64,000 nucleotides of DNA from Heliocybe sulcata (Eukaryota; Basidiomycota; Agaricomycetes; Gloeophyllales; Gloeophyllaceae), in assembly GCA_004369045.1 (NCBI GenBank), contig ML213535.1, forward strand, positions 124,001 to 188,000, written 5' to 3'. Positions 57,822 to 64,000 of the stretch are shown piece by piece (position 1 is the stretch's first letter; the number at the start of each line of letters is the position of its first letter). The position numbers and the translations under genes are program-made. Below the pieces are notes generated by a model. The model did no database searches and had not been told where the DNA came from. It worked only from the letters and a program-made list of their open reading frames with translations.

Positions 57822-60800
57822 ATGTCGCAATGGGGACAGCCAGGCTTTCAGTATCCTATGCAGACTGGAATGAATCCTCAGGTTCAGCAAGGATATCAGC
57901 AAGGCGGGCTCGCTCCTCAGCCCACTGGCTTTCCAGGTCAGCGGCCAGGAGGGTTCCTGCAACCACAGCAGACCGGATTTCCTGGTGCTCAAGGATTTCA
58001 GCAACCTCAGCAGACCGGATTTCCTGGCGCTCAGGGGTACCAGCAGCCTCAGCAGACCGGATTTCAAGGTATGGGTAGTGGGTTTCAACAGCAGCGCCCG
58101 CCAGTGCCTCCAGTTCCACCTCTTCCGTCGCAGTTTCAACAAGGACCTGGTTTCATGGGTCAACAGCAGTCCCAGCCGCAGAGTCGATTTATGTCACCAA
58201 GTCTGCAGCCTCAAGCTACTGGATTCCCTGGTGCTGGCAGTATGACTGGGCTTGGCCGCGGTGTAGGTGCTGGTGGAATGCCTCCGCCGGCTGCTCCTCT
58301 CATGCCGCAGATGACTGGCTATATGGACCCTCGACTCCAAATGATGTCCAGCACTTTCATGCCTGTAAACCCTGCAGCCCCGTATGGTGCTGGCGGGGTG
58401 CCTCAACTCCCTCCGCAGCCGCAGCAGCTTGGTGCTCCTTCCCTTCAGCAGTCTATTCAACAGTTTAACGAGGAGACAAAGGGCAGTGCCGCACCCAAAT
58501 TGCCATGGGCACTGTCGAAGGCTGAGAAGAAGAGCTATGATCAGATGTTCAGAGCCTGGGATACCAAGGGCACTGGATTCATTGACGGTCAGACAGCGCG
58601 AGAGATATTCGGCCAGAGTGGCTTGGACAACAACGATTTGGCTCGCATATGGTGAGGTTGTTCCTTCGACGTCGGATTCCTCTGCTAATTTACGCGAACA
58701 GGACACTTGCTGACGCCGACAACCGCGGCAAGCTCAACGTACAAGAATTCCACGTGGCGATGGGTTTGATATATCGTCGTATGTATTCCGCAATGCATCA
58801 AATGGTTAACGTTATATTTACATTTGTACCCAAGGGCTAAACGGAAACCCGGTACCGGACGAGCTGCCTGCCGAGTTGATTCCTCCTTCGCATCGTGATC
58901 TCGATTCCTCGGTCGACTTCCTCAAGCAGGTGCTCAAAGACGGCAGTCGCGCTCGTTCTCCCGCTGCTGTTGATGCTCCCGTATCCAGGCTCAAGGAGCG
59001 ATCTTTCACTGGCAGCGGTGCTCCCGGAGCAGGTGGTCGACAGGATGCTACCGTGTACAGACATGAAGATCCAGAGCCCAGTCGCTTCTACCAGCCGCGC
59101 TCTCGGCATCTTGATCGCGACGCCGTCAGAGTTGGCAATGAAAGTTCAGCTGACGATCTGTCCGACATCAAGCGTCAGCTCGACAATACGGCCAAGATGC
59201 TGGACCGTGTCACGGAAGAGAATGCGTCCAGGAGTGCAGAAGATGAAGCTTTGGAACGAGAGCTGTCAGACCTGAAGTACCGCGTAAAGAGAGTTCAGGA
59301 AGACTTGGAGTACGCTTCTCGGGGACCCAGATCTTCCGCTAAGGATGAAGATAGGAGACGACTCGAGAGGGAGCTCCTGAAGTTGATGCACGAGCGTGTC
59401 CCCGAAGTAGAACGCAAGATCAGAGATAGGGAGGAACGCAAGGAAAGAGAGAAGCGCGAGTGGGCTCGGGATAGGGACCGCAGGAATGATAGGTTCGGGC
59501 GTTATGATGACCGTGGCGATAGATACTCGTCTTCCCGGAGGTACGACGACGACGTGGACCGAGATCGTGGTCGGTACGTCGGCTCTTACGACCGTGATGA
59601 CAGAGGTCGGGACAGGGAATATAGCAGGGACCGCGACTATGACAGAGATCGCTCTGCGCGTCGAGAGCCGTCGTATGAGCGGCACAGGGACAGGGACTAT
59701 GACCGACCTCGCAGTCCACCGGCTGCCCGATCACCACCTCCGCCTCCCCCACCAACCGCTGCTACCAGTACGCTCAGCAAGCCGCCGCCACCCCCAGCGC
59801 CGAGTGCATCACCTGCTCCTGGTACTAAGAACATGACACCCGAAGAGAGGAAGGAGTATATCCGCCAGGAAGCGCAGCGTCGCATGCAAGAACGTATGGC
59901 TGCTCTCGGAGTGACTACGGCTGGTGCCGGGGCTCGATCTTTGGACACAAGTGTCGCTGATAGGCTAGCTCAAGAGAAGAGAGAAGCTGAGGAGAAGTCC
60001 AAGGAAGCGGAGAGGCTTGCAGAGGAGAGAGAGAGACTCCGCAAGGAAAGACTGGAGGGTGAGAAAGCCCTGAAGGAGGGCGGAGGCACTCCTCAGACTC
60101 CCGCAACCCCATCGTCTTCTGTGCCTCCTACGCCGACCGCAGCACCGACCCCCAAACCTCCCGCTCCCCCTGCTCCGAAGAGGGCTCCAGCGCCTCCTCC
60201 GCCCAGGAAGGGCGCTGCACCTCGCCCTCCGGTCTCGCCTCGCGTACAGACTCCGGCCTCTCCTGCCCCTCCACCCCCGCAAGCGCCTCCGGCTGTAGTA
60301 TCTCCTCCTGTCTCCTCTCCTGCGCCGCCGCAGGAGCCGCTGATTGATCCAGAGGAGCAACGGCTGAAGGAAAGAGAAGAGGCCCTGCGCAAACAGCGGG
60401 AAGAGCGGCTGGCCCGTATCCGACAACTGGAACAGGAGGAAGAGCAAGCTCGCAAGGCTGAGCAGGAATATGAATCCAGGAGGAAGGCGTTTGTTACGGC
60501 CAGCAGTGCGGCTTCGCCGCCGCCGCCTTCTACACCTACAGCGCCTCCTGCGCCTCCAGAAGTGGAGCCTGCTATTTCCTCTCCTGCACCACCGCCGCCG
60601 CCTCCTCCGCCCCCACCCGCTGCTTCATCTCCTGCTGTCCCGACGCATGAGAAGTCTGGTACCAACCCATTTAATCGGATGATGAAGGATGCGCCTGCTG
60701 CTAGCCCCATTCTCCCAGCCAACGGAAGCACTAATCCGTTCTTCCGTAGCCAAACTGTCCCTCCTCCGGCGCCGGCATCTCCTGTCGTGCCACCTCCCAA

Positions 60801-63800
60801 GAGCTCTACACCTGTTCCTGTGAAGACGGCCTATCATACTGCTCCCTCAGATGATAGTGACTGGGATGATGTACAAGAGAAGGATGACGAGGATAGTAGC
60901 GACGACGAGATTGCGACGTCTCGTCAGTCTCGAAGTGCTTTGGCGCAGGAGTTGTTTGGCAGTATCTTGCCCCCCGCGAGACCAGAATCTGCAGGTCCTC
61001 CTACCCCTAGAGCATCAGTGACTCCGGCTCCTGCAGCACCCCCTGCTCCTCCCGCACCCGCAGTACCCGCAGCGCCCCCGGCGCCCCCGGCGCCTGCTAT
61101 GCCTGTCGTTCCTCCTCCCCCTCCTTCAGCGCCGATACCGCCACCTGCTCCTGCTGCTCCCGGAGCTCCACCACCACCACCACCTACTTCGGCATCCATT
61201 CCTGCCCCTACGGGAGATCGCAGTGCCTTGTTGGGTGCGATCCAAGGCGGGGCCCGACTGCGCAAGACGGTCACGAACGACCGCAGTTCCGCGCCCGTTA
61301 GCGGCAAGGTTCTAGGCGATGCCGCCCCGCCGGAGCACATTAATGCTGCCCCGCGACTGCCTTCGCCGCCACCCATCGTGCAGCCCGCTGCCATCTCTCC
61401 CGATCCCGCAGCGGCTGCCATGCCCACCATGCCTTCCATGGACTCTAAGTCGACCAATAGGCAGTCTGTGGATTGGTATGCTGGCCTTGCAGCCGATCAA
61501 GGTGGGGCATATCAAGAGCAACTTCCTCCCACCATCGAGGAGGACGAAGGCTATGAAGTCGTAGACAAGGAAAGTGCTGTTCCAGATATCCAGGTCTCCG
61601 AACATGAGACCAATGGGACCGCCGGAAGCGATCCCATGGAAGATATTGACAAATCTACCAGTAAGCAGACCCGTCTCCTTGCTGATATCGCAATATACTC
61701 ACCGGCTGCAGATTACCGAGTGCGCTCTCTGTACCCTTATGAGGGCCAGCGGTCCGAAGACCTTAGTGAGCTACATCTTGCGCAGTAGTCTTCGACAATT
61801 GGTTGCTGACTATCGCTCCAGATTTCGGAGAGAACCTGGTGCTTACGGCGCATCCAAGCAAGTCAGATGGTGAATGGTGGTACGGAACTCTAGTTCGTGA
61901 TGGCCAATCTGGATTCTTCCCGAAGACATACGTGCAGGTGCTCGACAACGGTACGGTCTCATGGCTTCTTTTGATTCTCCCTTCTCATGGGTTTTGCAGT
62001 CATCAAGGCCAAGGCTCTATATGCCTATACGGGTGGTAGCGCCGACGAGCTGCCACTCGCTGAAGGCGATGAAGTCGTCGTCGTCGACAGGAGTGATCCG
62101 GACTGGTGGAAAGCCGAGCAGGGCGGTGTCGTTTTCATTGTGCCAGCTGCGTATCTGGAGATTATAGAGGGTTAGTTGTACGATCGTTCCATGAGTGCTT
62201 CCCGTTCTCATCCAATGCTGGATATAGGCTAAAATACACTGTTCTCTTTTTTCTATATTGACAATATAATCGTTCACACTTGCATCGGACTCCTGTGTAA
62301 TCAGACGGTGTGTCGTCTCCTCGGAAGCGCGACTTCGACGAAGGGTATCCAACCGTCGAACAACCTCCGACAGCTATAGAAAGCTTAGCGGAATCCGAGT
62401 CCGCGGAAGATTCTGATGATACATCTGATGAAGAATATTTATCCTTTTCAGATTCAGATTCAGAGCCTGAATCAGAGCGGACTGAGGAGGAAAGACATCG
62501 CGAGCGGGAGGCTAGAGAGCTCGAACGACAAAGGGTTCTTGAAGCTGCAGGCCTGGTCGTGAAAGAAGATGCCGACCGACACTCTAAACCGATGCGCAAA
62601 AAGTCTTTACGCCGCCGTCCTCCTCCCGCCGTACCTCATAGATCGTCTATTGTGTCTACTGCGTCCGAGAAAGACCTTCCTGCGACTCCGCCGCCTGACG
62701 CGGACGAAAACGTCGTAAGATTGGACGATGCGTATGAACGCTACGAAGCATTCAAGCAAACGAAGGGTCATACCAGCCGGCTCTCGACTTCCTCGCTCGA
62801 TACAGGACCATCGTCGCCGCTCCCTCCTCTCTCGCCTTCGTCCACGTTGGCCCGCACGGTTTCGAGAGAGAGCGAAGGCGCAGTCCGCACATACTCACAT
62901 TTTCTTCATTTCTTAGGGAGGCGCACTCCTGGCACTGAGCCAGAGAAACGTGCCATGCCCATCATATCCGGCCCGATCATGGATAGAGCGGTCACGCCAG
63001 TCCAGCAGGAAGGCGATTCATCCTTCGGATCTGTGAGTGCTCTTAGTCAGCTCCTTCAGCTAGTAACATACGGGGCGTATCTAGTCTTGGTCGAGCCTTG
63101 TAGATAAGACCGCACTAGAGGAGATACCTGCGCATGAACGGCGAAGACAAGAGGTGAGAGGCGTCTCGTTAGAGTTCGGGAAAGAATCTGAATTTTATCG
63201 TGCAGGCAACCTTTGAGCTGATCGCAACAGAATCCGCATATGTTCGAGATCTGCAACTCATCGTTGAGGTCAGTCCAGGATTGGCCCTTCGCGACTTGTT
63301 ACTCAGACATCGAAAATAGGTATTCTATGCGAGCCTTCTGCCGCTGCTCGACACGAAGGCCATCACCGTCATTTTTGCAAATGTAGAGGATATCTTGCTC
63401 ACAAACACGGTATAGTGGCCCAGCCTCGATGCGTACTCGGCTCTTACAAAGTGTCGGCAGACCTTCCTAAGTTCCTTGGAAGAGAGACAGAAAGAATGTC
63501 GTCTCTACATCGATAGGATCGGTGACATCTTGGAAAGCAATATGTCTAAAATGGCTGTATACATGGTGCGTATAGCCCTGGCTTCTTTCCCGCATCCCTA
63601 GACAGGACATGTATAGGACTATTGCGTCAACCAAGCGACGGCCATCAAGGTTCTCCAATCAATGAGGGAGTCAAATCCGGCACTGGCTGCCCAGCTTCAG
63701 GTCTGTGCAAAGTGGTCTGGTTCAGAAGCTCACTCTGACATTCAACGCGAGAACAGAGGCTGCGCGACGACCCAATAGTTCGAAATCTTGACCTATCAAG

Positions 63801-64000
63801 CTATCTGCTGGTTCCAAGTAAGTCTCCCTTTCTCATGAGGGATCTCTCAAACTAACCGTTCGGTCCTAGTGCAGCGCATCACAAGATACCCTCTCTTGAT
63901 CAAACAGGTCCGTTACTCGAGCGTCCCTGCATACGTGACGGGACAAACGCTTTATTCAGATACTTCACTATACCGAGACGGCAGACGAACGTGGAAGGAT
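57822..64000 (+). CDS. Intersectin-like endocytic scaffold / RhoGEF (Cin1 type), cut by window end
   Basis: Endocytic and actin-regulating scaffold resembling animal intersectin and Cryptococcus Cin1. Exons join in phase: 57822-58651, 58702-58778, 58835-61660, 61712-61765, 61822-61950, 62000-62170, 62305-63032, then short ones. Order of parts: Q/P/G-rich N-terminus with repeats; EH domain at about residues 226-310 (SYDQMFRAWDTKGTGFIDGQ, TLADADNRGKLNVQEFHVAM); coiled coil (DDLSDIKRQLDNTAKMLDRV); an Arg/Asp-rich stretch; long helical KEAERLAEERERLRKERL; polyproline blocks; WH2-like RSALLGAIQGGARLRKTV. Two SH3 domains follow at about 1245-1305 (RVRSLYPYEG, DGEWWYGTLV) and 1307-1362 (KAKALYAYTG, DPDWWKAEQ). 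A RhoGEF (DH) domain starts near 1630 (ATFELIATESAYVRDLQLIV, LDLSSYLLVPMQRITRYPLL). The gene runs past 64000, where a PH domain would be expected. Confidence 0.9.
57966..58067 (+). repeat. 42-bp in-frame tandem repeat in the intersectin N-terminus
   Basis: Units at 57966-58007 and 58008-58049 with a partial third copy from 58050. Each full unit encodes QQTGFPGAQGFQQP or a close variant. The core QxTGFPG recurs elsewhere in the same exon, for example in PQPTGFPGQ and PQATGFPGA. Such QxTG motifs are also seen in Pan1- and Ede1-like endocytic proteins. Confidence 0.8.

Noticed and set aside
60093-61457. Gly/Ala-rich minus-strand frames of up to 235 codons
   Set aside because: They are the reverse complement of the polyproline repeats of the intersectin gene.

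Overview
The window is a gene-dense piece of a filamentous basidiomycete nuclear genome, most likely a wood- or litter-decaying agaricomycete. The evidence is the many short (about 45-65 bp) GT-AG introns, the compact spacing, and the gene families present: a FunK1 kinase, DUF6533 and DUF6534 membrane proteins, fungal P450s, and plant- and fungal-wall carbohydrases. Most coordinates below come from joining exons by hand at splice sites, so internal exon edges are predictions. The left end holds a 556-base assembly gap.

Layout. 1-4976: gap, small dispersed repeats, a 734-bp segment without any CpG, and a short inverted-repeat (MITE-like) element. 4977-7556: FunK1 kinase (-). 9412-11829: secreted PL4 rhamnogalacturonan lyase (+). 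12025-17087: four unrecognised genes, two of them large and convergent. 18006-22057: zinc alcohol dehydrogenase and the Rad7 repair protein (both +). 22636-28105: GH3 beta-glucosidase with PA14, an unknown protein, and a secreted GH128 glucanase (all -). 30103-33527: a Rap1-type telomere protein (-). 34271-37672: secreted GH31 alpha-glucosidase (+), convergent with a cytochrome P450 (37936-40261, -). 41253-42037: OPA3 (-), assembled from five short exons. 42443-45129: GH5_12 glycolipid glucosidase ending in a CaaX-like tail (-). 45549-47725: eIF2A (-). 50372-52170: DUF6534 membrane protein (+). 52733-54309: autophagy lipase Atg15 (-). 54870-56504: DUF6533 membrane protein (-). 57822 to the right edge: an intersectin-like EH-SH3-SH3-RhoGEF protein (Cin1 type), cut by the window end.

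How they fit together. Five carbohydrate-active enzymes (PL4, GH3, GH128, GH31, GH5_12) lie within about 36 kb. They mix with housekeeping genes and face different ways, so this looks like a CAZyme-rich neighbourhood and not a co-regulated cluster. The PL4, GH128 and GH31 enzymes carry signal peptides and would act on pectin, beta-1,3-glucan and alpha-glucans outside the cell. The GH3 and GH5_12 enzymes lack them and probably act inside. The remaining genes serve genome upkeep (Rad7, Rap1), translation (eIF2A), mitochondria (OPA3), membrane turnover (Atg15) and endocytic/actin signalling (intersectin). I found no prophage-like, CRISPR or classical biosynthetic cluster, and no convincing tRNA or rRNA gene.
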